49,440 nucleotides of DNA from NCBI GenBank assembly GCA_017469425.1, contig JAFUGJ010000020.1:1-49440 (forward strand). The letters are read 5' to 3'. Shown here one piece after another: positions 27,720 to 37,137 of this stretch. Below the pieces are notes generated by a model. The model made no database searches and had not been told where the DNA came from. It saw only the letters and a program-made list of their open reading frames with translations. Every line of letters begins with the position of its first letter. Within the stretch, counting starts at the first letter, position 1. This stretch comes from Bacteroidales bacterium. Lineage in GTDB: Bacteria > Bacteroidota > Bacteroidia > Bacteroidales > UBA932. The translations under genes were made by a program, and so were the position numbers.

Positions 27720-29260
27720 GAGATAAGCTTTATAAAGAGAGCCGCGTCCGATGCCGACATGCTGAATTCGGCACTTTCCCCCGCCTTGATGCTTAATGCA
27801 GGCTGCCAAAGCAAAGTCCGCCCGGCAGGCTCCCCCGGAGCTGCCGACCCCTCCTTCAAAGCGAGGGGAAATGAGCATCCTCGGAAGTCGATAATGCGGA
27901 CATTGTCCGCGAAGCGGAGGGCGGACATGTCGTGCTTTGCGGTCACGAAATTCACCACGCCGGAAAAGACCGTCTTTCCCATTGCATAGTTGTACGGATA
28001 CACATACACATCGCTCAGAGCGAGGGCGTCGTAGGCAAGCAGGCGTTCGTGATTGCTTACCGGCACGCCGTCCAGCATGACCAGCACATTTGAAGAGCGG
28101 GTCTTTGCAAGGGCGTCGGCGATAATCATTTTTATCTGCTTGTGTCCCTTTACCTTGCGCACTCCAACATTGGGCACGAGTTCCAGCAGGATGTCTTCAA
28201 TAGTATTGAAGCGGGTGTAATCGTCAAGATGGTAGTTCGTGCAGTCTTTTGAGGAAAACAGCAGGTTATCCCTTTTCGGCAGGAAATCGTATAGCGTATC
28301 GGCCTTGGCCTCGGCTTTCAGCGCCTCATGCCTGGCGGCAAGGGCCTGGCGCATGGAGGGCGAAAGCCGCATTTTCTCGAAAGAAAGCCCGTCCGGAGTC
28401 ACGAAAGGACTTTGGGGGCTGAAATGGCAGTCGAGCTTTTCATCCTCCAGTCCGAGGATTTCGCAGACGAGGTCCCTGTCGCCATAGATATTGTTCGTAT
28501 TGAAGGTGATGATGCCGTCTGAGCCGATTTTCCCGGTATAAGTATCGGCGGCGGACCCGGGCGACGAGATGAGCGCGGTGAGCCATGGACGGTTCCTGAC
28601 GCTGAGGGCATCCGGACCATAGACAAAGGCACGCACTATCTCTCCGTCAGGTTCAGCCTCGCGCGGCGTCAGCGTTATCATCTGGGGCGAGAAAGCCGGG
28701 CGGAGCGCATCGTCCTCGCTCACCGATACGGCGACGGTGGCATCCTTCGAGCTGCCGTTGTAAAGGATGATACGCATTACCTCCCCCAGTTTCTCGGTAC
28801 GGATGCTTACGGGGCCTTCGACTACACGCCCGCCGATTGCCTTGGGAAGTTCGTCGTCACAAATCTCGACGCCACCCCTTACGCGTATGCCGGACATGGT
28901 GTTGAACACGCTTATGTCCGAGGCGGTAGCCGTCTCGGAAATTGCGGTATATGCAAAAATCTTGTAATTGCCGGTGGGAATACTTGCCGGGAGCGGCATT
29001 ACGCCGGTGCCCCTTCCTCCCACAAGGGCGATTTTCGAAGTGGCGGCGACTCCGTCGGACGAAACCAGTTCGACATAGGCGACGGCCGACGCACTGCTGA
29101 GTTTCTCCCCGTCCGTGCAGAAGGCGGAGCACCAGATGAGGTCGCCTGCCACATAAACCTGCTTGTCGGTTACAAGACGCACGGATTCGGCTGATTCAGC
29201 TTCAGTTCCGTTGCAAAAGAAGCCGACAAAGGCGGCAAAAAGGAATAATGACTTTTTCAT
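27707..29260 (-). CDS. Exported MG2-like protein with TonB plug-like domain and no barrel
   Basis: The 517-residue product has a Sec signal peptide (~1-20), then a macroglobulin MG2-like beta domain (~27-110, with TDKQVYVAGD near its start). Further beta-rich sequence follows, then at ~350-440 a stretch resembling a TonB receptor plug (NVLVMLDGVPV, TVFSGVVNFVTAK). No outer-membrane barrel follows. Proteins combining MG2 and plug-like domains occur in Bacteroidota surface systems, but their function is unknown. It is the third gene of a run with a TonB receptor and a DUF4249 lipoprotein, starting two bases after the latter. ATG 29260 is preferred over a TTG five codons upstream. Confidence 0.7.
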   Translation of the reverse strand: MKKSLFLFAAFVGFFCNGTEAESAESVRLVTDKQVYVAGDLIWCSAFCTDGEKLSSASAVAYVELVSSDGVAATSKIALVGGRGTGVMPLPASIPTGNYKIFAYTAISETATASDISVFNTMSGIRVRGGVEICDDELPKAIGGRVVEGPVSIRTEKLGEVMRIILYNGSSKDATVAVSVSEDDALRPAFSPQMITLTPREAEPDGEIVRAFVYGPDALSVRNRPWLTALISSPGSAADTYTGKIGSDGIITFNTNNIYGDRDLVCEILGLEDEKLDCHFSPQSPFVTPDGLSFEKMRLSPSMRQALAARHEALKAEAKADTLYDFLPKRDNLLFSSKDCTNYHLDDYTRFNTIEDILLELVPNVGVRKVKGHKQIKMIIADALAKTRSSNVLVMLDGVPVSNHERLLAYDALALSDVYVYPYNYAMGKTVFSGVVNFVTAKHDMSALRFADNVRIIDFRGCSFPLALKEGSAAPGEPAGRTLLWQPALSIKAGESAEFSMSASDAALFIKLISLNY

Positions 29261-29262
29261 GG

Positions 29263-30498
29263 CTACATCTCCCAACCGTCAGGTTTTTCAATGGTTCCGC
29301 TCATCATCCTGCAATCTATGCAGGAGCGGGGCACCCAATAATTGACATCATCGACATTTCTGTAAGGCAGATATCCATGTGCATATGCATTCCGGTTGAT
29401 TTCTTCAATCGTCGCCCTGATATCGAACGGCTGAAGATACGGATTGTAGTAGAACCGGCTCGGATCAAGATATGAACGCCTGCCTGTGGTATTCACTTTG
29501 AGGATACGCCGTGCATTTACGCTGGCGCCGACATAGCCTATCGCATAATCGGTAGAATCCGCCACATTGCGGATGTTCCCGACGGTTTCCCCTGGAACAG
29601 GCGTGAGAAGCGAACCTACATTCTCGGAATTACGGTTGACAGCTCTCAGATAGCGGTACTCCTCTTCGGGGATGGTCTTGGCAATAAGGCGTATGTAATA
29701 TTTGCCTTCCTGCAGGGCAAGGGAGGTCAGGGACATGGTCATGAATTCATGGTCCTGCAGGTTCCATCCTTCGAGGGCCTTGGCTATGGCTACTTCGGTG
29801 CGGTATGAATGCTGCTGCCTCCAGCAATATGTGTACGGCCACCAGTCCAGCCTCACCATATCCATGGAATGGTCGATTACCCTCGCCGAATCCGCGTCAT
29901 ACTCGAGCGAAGGAGCGTCAAGGTCGGCCTTGAAGTAGAACAGCTCTTCATAATCCCACCTGTAGCAGCCGCTGGTGTTCTCTGCCGACAGGGAAAGGCC
30001 GAGTGAAAGGTGATCCATGGTTCCGTCGCCGTCGCGGTCGAGTTTGTGTTCCTCCAGGTCTCCGATTACCGGGGCAGGTTCCGGGGTCATCCAGGGAGTC
30101 CGGTATTCGGCAATATCAGCGTCGACCGTCCTTTTCACCTTCACACGGAGACGATACTTCCTGTCCGTGGGAGCGGAACTGAGGTCTATCGCGGCAGTCG
30201 GGGAATAAGTGTAAGCCCCGCCATACATCATTCCTCCTGTCTCGGCAGAGTAGGAATTTCCAAGCTCGTCTTCAACCGTGAACAATGCATATTCCACATT
30301 GCGACCTTCCTTCAGCTTGTCATAATCCGGATTGAAAGGATTCACTTTGGAAACAGTGAAGTAACATACTTCTCCAAGACTGATGTCGCCTTCTATGACA
30401 AGGCGTCCAAAATCCTGTCCTGTCTCGGGGTCGTATTCATACAGGCACGAACTCAATGGCAGCAGGGCCATCACCATCATAATCAATCGCTTTTTCAT
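29263..30498 (-). CDS. DUF4249 family lipoprotein
   Basis: The 411-residue protein has a lipoprotein signal (PLSSC, Cys18) and the beta-rich layout of DUF4249, with the conserved N-terminal LVIEGDIS segment and a C-terminal cysteine-containing region (SCIDCRMMSG). DUF4249 proteins are found directly after TonB-dependent receptors in Bacteroidota and are presumed surface lipoproteins that help capture the ligand; no ligand is known. Its start overlaps the receptor stop by one base. Confidence 0.85.
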   Translation of the reverse strand: MKKRLIMMVMALLPLSSCLYEYDPETGQDFGRLVIEGDISLGEVCYFTVSKVNPFNPDYDKLKEGRNVEYALFTVEDELGNSYSAETGGMMYGGAYTYSPTAAIDLSSAPTDRKYRLRVKVKRTVDADIAEYRTPWMTPEPAPVIGDLEEHKLDRDGDGTMDHLSLGLSLSAENTSGCYRWDYEELFYFKADLDAPSLEYDADSARVIDHSMDMVRLDWWPYTYCWRQQHSYRTEVAIAKALEGWNLQDHEFMTMSLTSLALQEGKYYIRLIAKTIPEEEYRYLRAVNRNSENVGSLLTPVPGETVGNIRNVADSTDYAIGYVGASVNARRILKVNTTGRRSYLDPSRFYYNPYLQPFDIRATIEEINRNAYAHGYLPYRNVDDVNYWVPRSCIDCRMMSGTIEKPDGWEM

Positions 30499-33400
30499 CA
30501 GAACAGGAAATTAATATTGACATAGGGCACCTGGGTGGCGAAAATGCTGAGTTTATACGCCTGCATGCCGCTGCCACGGTTAGTGTCGTAGAAAACAGAA
30601 TAAGCATTCTTGCGCCCGGTCACATTGTAGCATCCTATGGTTACCGAAGCATGCGCGAAAGCCTTGAGATAATGTCCGGCGTCGATATTGTAGGCGACAT
30701 CTACCCTGAAATAATCCGGAATGCGGTATGTATTGCGTCCGGAATATGCAAGCCTGAATCCATTGGCATAGCTGTAGTATCCGACAGGGAAAGAAATTGG
30801 ACGGCCGGTGCTGTAATCTATGGTCACCGATATGCTGTACCGGCTGGTGAATGCATAATTGCCGACCAGCTTGAAGTCGTGCGGCTTGTCGGTAGAGGAC
30901 CTGTACCAACGGCCTCCGTTGATGGCCGTGACGCCGTCGAAGCCGGTGTCTCTGAGCAGCGAGCGCGACCAGGTATATGATATCCATCCGTTGAGCCGTC
31001 CTACACTTTTTTTCGCCATGAGTTCCAGGCCGTAGGATTTGCCTATGGTTGCAACCACATCATCTGCAAGATGGTGGTTCATGACCAGCTCCGCAGCCTG
31101 GCCGTAATCGAGATAATTTCTCAGACGCTTGTAGTAGCTCTCCGCGCTGAGGTCCAGCTTGCCGCCCAAAACGGTCCAATAAGCTCCTCCGGATGCCTGC
31201 CAGCCCGTGGTAGGACGGATTTCGGAATCCGTCATTTTCCATGTGTCCATGGGCGAAATGGAAGAGGTGTTGGAGATAAGATGGATGTACTGCGACATGG
31301 TGTTAATCCCCCCTTTCAGCGAAAATACGGGAGTAAAGGAGTAGCGCCCCGAAAGCCTCAGCTCCGGATAAGCATAGAAGGCACCTTCTCCGATATAGCC
31401 TGCAAGCCGCAGCCCGGCATCGACTGATACGGCTTGGGAAGGCGACCACTTGTCGGAGAAATAAAGCGAGGGCTGGAAAGCCACTTCGGTGGGAAGGTCG
31501 TCCGCAACCACAAGCGAACTTTCGCCCAAAGGGCGCCGATGTCCGCCATCAAGCATATAGAGAATGGCCTCGCCTCCATAATTGAAGGTATGCCGTTCAT
31601 TTTTGCGTTGCCTGAGGTTGAAGCGGGCGAACACCTGGTTGATTGCCGTGGTGAGCCTGTAAGCTTCCGTGTCGTCCTGCTCTTCATCCACCCTATTGTC
31701 GTAGTGGTCAAAACCGACGGAAGCCTTCATAAGCACGGAATCCCGGTCATGCTGCCAGTGCAGGGAAGCATTTGCATTGCCGTAGCTGAATGTCGTATCG
31801 GCTCCGAACGCAAAACTGTCGGACGACAGGTAGGCAAAAGCCTGGAAGGTATTGCGCCCGCTTTTGTGCGTTATTCCGAGATTCGCGTCGTAGAATCCGG
31901 CGCTGCCTCCGGAAAACTCGCTCTTCGCAGGAAGGAATCCCAGCAGCCAGTCGGAGTAGGATGTCCGCGCTCCAAGGGTATAAGTCGTGGTTTTGGCCTT
32001 CGTAAGCGGTCCCTCGACATGGAATCGGCTTGTAAGCAGGCCCAATCCGAGCGACCCCTTGAAGCCGCTTGCGTTTCCATGCCTTGCGGAAACATCAAGG
32101 ACCGAACTGATTCTGCCGCCGAACTCTGCGGGGATGCTGCCCTTGTACAATTCCACTCCGTCAACCAAATCGGGATTGAAGACCGAGTTGATGCCGAAGA
32201 AGTGGGTAGGATAATAGATGGTGTTGCCGTTGTACAGTATCAGATTCTGGTCGGTACTGCCTCCGCGGACATTGAATCCGGCAGACGCCTCCCCCACCGT
32301 CTGCACTCCGGGGAGGGTGAGGACAACCTTCAGGATGTCGTTTTCTCCAAAAACCGTAGGAATCTTGGAAATGGTTTTGGCGCTTATCTTCTCCACGCCG
32401 GTTTCGGAACTGCGGTGCTGGCGCATGCTTTCCGCTGAAATCATGGCCCCGTCGAGCAATGTGGAACGGTCGTGGAGCGAAACATTCAGCCCTCCGTCAC
32501 CGTTGAGCACCACATTCAGTTTCTGTTCTTCCTTGTCGGCATCGTTGAATATGATGAATGTTTCACCTACGGGAAGAACCAGGGAATAGCGCCCGTAAGC
32601 GTCGCTTCTTGCATAGTTGCCCGTGCCTTCGTCAATGACCACGACCCCTTCCAGGGCTTTGCCTTCATCGTCGGTGACAATTCCGCTCAGCCTGGCTTTT
32701 GCCCCGCCACCGGGGGTGCCTATAATATAGACCTTGTTTTTATATCGGGCTTCGGAGGTCTGTTCGATTGCCGAAACCGCAGGCTGTTCGGAAAAATACC
32801 CGGCGGGCAGTCCATCCAGACTGATGACATTCGCCCTCTTGATGCCCGGCGGCACCAGTTCGGAGCCCGTTCCTTCCACCGGATGCCACAGGAAAAGAGC
32901 AGAGCTGTAACTTCCGTCCTGCCTGGAACGCTCTTTCAATCTGGCAGCCTTGCGGGCACGGAGCCTCACCAGCCTGCCGTTTTCGATTGTCCACCAGCTT
33001 TCCTTATATTCATAAAAGGATGTCAGCTTGTCGTCATACCCGGGATCCCTGTAGCCTATGAGGGCACCGTTATGCGATGCGGTGTTCGACCTCAGGATTT
33101 TTGTCACACACCTGAAAACAGGCTTTTCCGAGTCGGACACCAGCTGATAGAACGAATTCGGAGTCTTTATTCCCTGGTAATTCAGGTTGACATAAAGCTC
33201 CTTTCCGCGGGTAAACCAGCTGACCTGGCGCTCATCGGGATTCGTGGGCGCCATCTTGCCGTCCTGACGCACTACAAGCTTGCCCAGGGCCGCATCTATC
33301 CTGAGTTGCACATCCTCATAAAGCCGTCCGTTGTACATCACTTTTCCGGTGCGGAAAGAAAGCGTATCCCAATAAGGGGTGCCGTTGAAATCGGAGGGAT

Positions 33401-33545
33401 ACTTCCTGGCGACCCTGCCCCTGTACAGCATGGGCGGCGTATCTGTTGCATCCCGAGGCTCCTCCTGGGCACTTAGCGAAAGACCAGTGCCCAGCAGCAT
33501 TGCCACGGAAAAAACAGGCAGTACTATTTTTCTCAACAAAACCAT
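30498..33545 (-). CDS. TonB-dependent outer-membrane receptor with N-terminal extension
   Basis: The 1015-residue protein has a signal peptide ending SLSAQ (~26). A ~250-residue extension follows that I do not recognise, then a carboxypeptidase-D-like regulatory domain (~282-370, starting ARLSGIVTDDEGK), a plug (~395-520, with FNVRGGSTDQNLILYNG) and a beta-barrel to the C-terminus. It ends in Phe (INFLF), as is usual for barrel proteins. It should move a ligand across the outer membrane using TonB energy. No sus genes or glycoside hydrolases lie in the same operon, so the ligand is open. It is first in the operon with DUF4249 and the MG2/plug protein. Confidence 0.88.
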   Translation of the reverse strand: MVLLRKIVLPVFSVAMLLGTGLSLSAQEEPRDATDTPPMLYRGRVARKYPSDFNGTPYWDTLSFRTGKVMYNGRLYEDVQLRIDAALGKLVVRQDGKMAPTNPDERQVSWFTRGKELYVNLNYQGIKTPNSFYQLVSDSEKPVFRCVTKILRSNTASHNGALIGYRDPGYDDKLTSFYEYKESWWTIENGRLVRLRARKAARLKERSRQDGSYSSALFLWHPVEGTGSELVPPGIKRANVISLDGLPAGYFSEQPAVSAIEQTSEARYKNKVYIIGTPGGGAKARLSGIVTDDEGKALEGVVVIDEGTGNYARSDAYGRYSLVLPVGETFIIFNDADKEEQKLNVVLNGDGGLNVSLHDRSTLLDGAMISAESMRQHRSSETGVEKISAKTISKIPTVFGENDILKVVLTLPGVQTVGEASAGFNVRGGSTDQNLILYNGNTIYYPTHFFGINSVFNPDLVDGVELYKGSIPAEFGGRISSVLDVSARHGNASGFKGSLGLGLLTSRFHVEGPLTKAKTTTYTLGARTSYSDWLLGFLPAKSEFSGGSAGFYDANLGITHKSGRNTFQAFAYLSSDSFAFGADTTFSYGNANASLHWQHDRDSVLMKASVGFDHYDNRVDEEQDDTEAYRLTTAINQVFARFNLRQRKNERHTFNYGGEAILYMLDGGHRRPLGESSLVVADDLPTEVAFQPSLYFSDKWSPSQAVSVDAGLRLAGYIGEGAFYAYPELRLSGRYSFTPVFSLKGGINTMSQYIHLISNTSSISPMDTWKMTDSEIRPTTGWQASGGAYWTVLGGKLDLSAESYYKRLRNYLDYGQAAELVMNHHLADDVVATIGKSYGLELMAKKSVGRLNGWISYTWSRSLLRDTGFDGVTAINGGRWYRSSTDKPHDFKLVGNYAFTSRYSISVTIDYSTGRPISFPVGYYSYANGFRLAYSGRNTYRIPDYFRVDVAYNIDAGHYLKAFAHASVTIGCYNVTGRKNAYSVFYDTNRGSGMQAYKLSIFATQVPYVNINFLF

Positions 33546-33581
33546 ATACTATTAAAACCGAGCGCTTACGAAAACTTGCAT

Positions 33582-34532
33582 CTATTTCTTTTGGGCCTCA
33601 ATCAGTTCATAGGAATTGACGATATTGTGCCATATTGCGTACAGTCCTCCGGCGACTGAACTGACCGGAGTCATGTAATTCAATCCGAGCCAGATGATGA
33701 AGCCCGTGTTCTTCTGCCCCAGGGCCTGCCCTGCGGTAAGCGATTCTTCCCTGCCGTATGCGCGTGCCACCCTTCTGCCCAGGGCGAACTGCGAAAGGCA
33801 GCAGACCAGAGATACTACACCTATCATCAAGGTCATCCACACGCTGATGCCGCTTTCCACCAGGGCCGAACACGCAAGCGAGAGGGCAAGGGCAAGCCCT
33901 ACGGCCCAGACATAGAATGCCCAGCCTACATAGGATTCAAGTCTTTTCTGAAGAGATGGAAACACATACCGGATAAACCACGCCAGCAGAGTGGGAAGCA
34001 CCAGAATTGAGAACACTTTCTTGATGATTGCCCAGAATGCGGCAAAAAAGCTCAAATCAGCCGAAGGATGAACAACCGGCACCATCAACGGTATCAGCAG
34101 GGCGGCCAGGGTGTCGGAGAGGACCGTATAGGTCATGATGCCCGGAAGACTGCCTCCAATCTTCGAGGTAATCACTCCGGCGGCAGCAGCCGTGGGGCAG
34201 ATAAAGCAGAGCATGGCACATTCGAGAAGTATGCGGAGGCCGGAGTCCTGCACCCGGGAAGCCATAAAGGCGAAAATGGCGAACAGCAGCGCCTGTACCA
34301 GCAACAGCAGAAAATGCCAGCGGTGAAATCGGAGGTCGGAGGGCGCAATCACATTGAGCTGAAGGAAAAGCATCACGCTGATGAGGACCGGCTGAAGCCA
34401 GCGCGCCAATCCGAGATAAGCGGATTCGTCGAATGATGGCATGAAATGCAAAAAAAGATAAATGGCTACGCCAAGGCTCATGGCTATGGGCAACATCCAA
34501 CTCTTGAGAAACTTAACCATCCGTCCAAACAT
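33582..34532 (-). CDS. Bile acid:sodium symporter (BASS) family transporter
   Basis: The 316-residue membrane protein has nine or ten hydrophobic helices. The family's crossing-helix motifs are present: CPTAAAAGVITSKIGG (~112-127) and GQKNTGFIIWLG with MTPVSSVAGG near the C-terminus. BASS proteins take up organic anions (bile acids, pantoate, 2-keto acids) with sodium; the substrate is not determinable. ATG 34520 (MVKFLKSW) is an alternative start that would leave a more typical leader after the -7 box at 34541-34548. The gene is divergent from the barrel protein gene at 34635. Confidence 0.88.
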   Translation of the reverse strand: MFGRMVKFLKSWMLPIAMSLGVAIYLFLHFMPSFDESAYLGLARWLQPVLISVMLFLQLNVIAPSDLRFHRWHFLLLLVQALLFAIFAFMASRVQDSGLRILLECAMLCFICPTAAAAGVITSKIGGSLPGIMTYTVLSDTLAALLIPLMVPVVHPSADLSFFAAFWAIIKKVFSILVLPTLLAWFIRYVFPSLQKRLESYVGWAFYVWAVGLALALSLACSALVESGISVWMTLMIGVVSLVCCLSQFALGRRVARAYGREESLTAGQALGQKNTGFIIWLGLNYMTPVSSVAGGLYAIWHNIVNSYELIEAQKK

Positions 34533-34540
34533 TACGGGCG

Positions 34541-34548
34541 CAAATTTA
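34541..34548 (-). promoter_or_regulatory. Putative -7 element for the BASS transporter
   Basis: TAAATTTG on the minus strand, ending nine bases before the first ATG. No TTTG box is seen at the correct spacing. It lies back to back with the promoter at 34578-34609. Confidence 0.4.
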
Positions 34549-34577
34549 CATAAAAAAGCATTTGGATTGGATTAATA

Positions 34578-34609
34578 TTTGCATCATTGAAAAAAACCGT
34601 TTATATTTG
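34578..34609 (+). promoter_or_regulatory. Bacteroidales-type promoter for the barrel protein gene
   Basis: TTTG (34578-34581), a 20-base spacer and TATATTTG (34602-34609) match both consensus boxes, 25 bases before ATG 34635. Confidence 0.85.
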
Positions 34610-34634
34610 CAGTGTTATAGTAAACTAATACACT

Positions 34635-37130
34635 ATGTCCAAAAGAAATGTTGTTGTAGGGGTATTATCCGTGATAGCATGTTTTTCCTTCGCATCGCAA
34701 CCCCTTTTTGCACAATCCAAGGTAGAAGGGAGGATAGTAGACGCCAAAAGCCAGGAGCCCGAAATCGGAGCAATCGTACAAGTGTTTGCCGATGAGGCTG
34801 CTACAGAAAATTTGGAAGGGTATGCGGTAAGTGATTCTCTCGGGATATTCACCGTGGTCCTGCGCGCTTCGCGGGATGCCGGAAAGCATATAGTACAAAT
34901 AAGCAATCTCGGGCGCAAAAGCATCCTGCGGGAGCTGGACGGCCTCTCACCCGTCGTAGACCTTGGTGAGATTCCCATTGAGGACGATGCCGAGGTGCTG
35001 AACAGCGCCAAAGTGAGTGCGGCCAGGCCCCTCATCAAGATGGAAGCCGACAAAATCTCGTATGATGTCGCAAGCGATGTGGATGCCAAGGCCAATACGG
35101 TGCTGGAGATGCTTCGCAAGGTGCCTATGGTTACGGTGGACGGGCAGGACAACATAACCGTAAACGGAAGCAGCAGTTTCAAGGTGTATGTCGACGGCAA
35201 ACCGAACCAGATGCTGAGCTCGAATCCCTCGCAGATTTTCAAGAGCATGCCCGCATCAGCCGTTCAGGGCATAGAAGTCATCACCAATCCCGGTGCGCGT
35301 TACGATGCCGAAGGTACAGGCGGTGTGCTGAACCTGATAACCGCACGCACTTCCACAGGAGCCTCGGCCATCCCGGACGGGGCAAATGGAACGATAAGCG
35401 CAGGCCTCAACAGCAAAGGAGCGTTTTCCGGCGGATTGTATGCAAATGCCAAGAAAGGAAAACTTACCCTGGGGGCAAACATCAATGCCGGTTCGCAGCG
35501 CGACGGCGGAGTAAATTCCGAGAATACGCAGACTTCTTCCGACGGACTCGGCATCACCACCGTTTCCGACGGAGCCACCCAGAACGGGCGCATGCTGTTC
35601 GGGGATTTCAGCGCCAGTTACGACCGCGACTCCCTGAATCTGTTTTCGGCATCGCTCGGGGTACAGCGCTACACATATGGAACGAGCGGACCCTATTCCC
35701 TCCGGGCGGACATGAACGGCTCTCCCCTTTTCGGCTACAACGGAAGCAATTCTTCGGACGGATTGTGGGCCGGTACCAATGCCAGTGTCGACTGGCAGCA
35801 CAGCTTTGCAGGCAATAAAGAGAAGATGTTCACCCTCTCCTACCGCCTTTCCAATCAGCCGTCCGGCCAGAACAGCAAAACCATCTACGACCAGGTCAGC
35901 GGCACAAGCGTTTTCGACCGCAAGACAAACGGCAAGTCGCATCAGAACGAGCACACCCTGCAGGCCGATTTTTCCACTCCCATCGCCCAGGGGCAGAGCA
36001 TAAGCACCGGAACAAAATTCATTTACAGGCACAATTTCTCCGACAACGAGTTCTATCTCGACAAGGGAGCTGGATTTGAGCTCGAGGATTCGGACGATGG
36101 TTACAACCACTACAATTACATAGCCGCCGCTTACGGGGAATACTCCGGCAGTTTCGGGTCCTTCTCCCTCAAAGGCGGACTAAGATATGAATACACCTGG
36201 CAGGAAATCAATTATACCGGAGGCCGCTCCTTCTCCACCGGCTATGGAAACATGGTTCCCAACCTCAGCCTTCAGTACAATCTCTCGCCCATCAGCAACA
36301 TCGGGCTGACATATAATCTGCGCATCCGCAGACCGGGCATCAGCTACCTCGATCCTTTCATCAACCGAAGCAGCACCACATCCATATCTTATGGCAACTC
36401 CGACCTTGAACCGGAAAAGAGCCATTCCGCTACTCTCAAATACAACTTCTTCTCTCCCAAGCTGATGGTCAACTTCTCCCTCAATTACCGCTACGGCGAA
36501 GGAGGGATAGCATCCTACAGTTTTTACGGACCTGACCCGGAAGATGCATCATCCAATATCCTGCATTCGACCTATGGCAACATTGTCCGCGACAACACCC
36601 TTGGCATCAATTATTTCGTAAACTGGAACCCTGCAAAGGACACCAGGATATATTCTAGCGCCAATGTCGGTTACTCCAACTATTTCAGCAGGCAACTCGA
36701 CCAGAAGAACTCCGGCGCAAGCGGCTTCTTCATGGTCGGAGGACAGCAGACCGTTCCCTGGGATCTCAGGCTCAGCGCGAATGTTTTCGGGTCGCTTCGC
36801 CGCTACACCCTTCAGGGATGGAACAGCGGTTTCAGCGGGGTATCTCTCGGAGTAAGCAAGAGTTTCCTTGAAGAAAGGCTGAATGTCAGCCTGCGCGGTT
36901 TCAGCAATCTCGGAACCGGGAAGGCTCATTTCAAGGGATACACAAAGGGCGAAGGATTTGAGAGCAGCAGTTTTACAAGTATCCCGCTCCGTCAGATTGG
37001 TCTCGAAATCAGCTGGAAATTCGGAAAGAACAATTTCCAGGTCAAACGCGCCCGACATACCATCAGCAACGACGATGTCGCCAATGCGGAGCGCAGTTCA
37101 ACGGCAAGTCAGTCAGCTCAAATGCAGTAA
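34635..37130 (+). CDS. TonB-receptor-like outer-membrane beta-barrel protein
   Basis: The 831-residue product has a signal peptide ending PLFAQ (~27), a carboxypeptidase-like regulatory domain (~28-110) and a plug-like domain (~115-240, with VNGSSSFKVYVDGKP and YDAEGTGGVLNLIT). A long barrel of the OMP_b-brl_2 type follows. This group resembles TonB-dependent receptors but has a diverged barrel; transport substrates are mostly unknown. The last residues are polar and lack a terminal aromatic. The HAD phosphatase gene starts seven bases after its stop, so the two are probably co-transcribed from the promoter at 34578. Confidence 0.85.
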   Translation: MSKRNVVVGVLSVIACFSFASQPLFAQSKVEGRIVDAKSQEPEIGAIVQVFADEAATENLEGYAVSDSLGIFTVVLRASRDAGKHIVQISNLGRKSILRELDGLSPVVDLGEIPIEDDAEVLNSAKVSAARPLIKMEADKISYDVASDVDAKANTVLEMLRKVPMVTVDGQDNITVNGSSSFKVYVDGKPNQMLSSNPSQIFKSMPASAVQGIEVITNPGARYDAEGTGGVLNLITARTSTGASAIPDGANGTISAGLNSKGAFSGGLYANAKKGKLTLGANINAGSQRDGGVNSENTQTSSDGLGITTVSDGATQNGRMLFGDFSASYDRDSLNLFSASLGVQRYTYGTSGPYSLRADMNGSPLFGYNGSNSSDGLWAGTNASVDWQHSFAGNKEKMFTLSYRLSNQPSGQNSKTIYDQVSGTSVFDRKTNGKSHQNEHTLQADFSTPIAQGQSISTGTKFIYRHNFSDNEFYLDKGAGFELEDSDDGYNHYNYIAAAYGEYSGSFGSFSLKGGLRYEYTWQEINYTGGRSFSTGYGNMVPNLSLQYNLSPISNIGLTYNLRIRRPGISYLDPFINRSSTTSISYGNSDLEPEKSHSATLKYNFFSPKLMVNFSLNYRYGEGGIASYSFYGPDPEDASSNILHSTYGNIVRDNTLGINYFVNWNPAKDTRIYSSANVGYSNYFSRQLDQKNSGASGFFMVGGQQTVPWDLRLSANVFGSLRRYTLQGWNSGFSGVSLGVSKSFLEERLNVSLRGFSNLGTGKAHFKGYTKGEGFESSSFTSIPLRQIGLEISWKFGKNNFQVKRARHTISNDDVANAERSSTASQSAQMQ

Positions 37131-37137
37131 TACTCAT

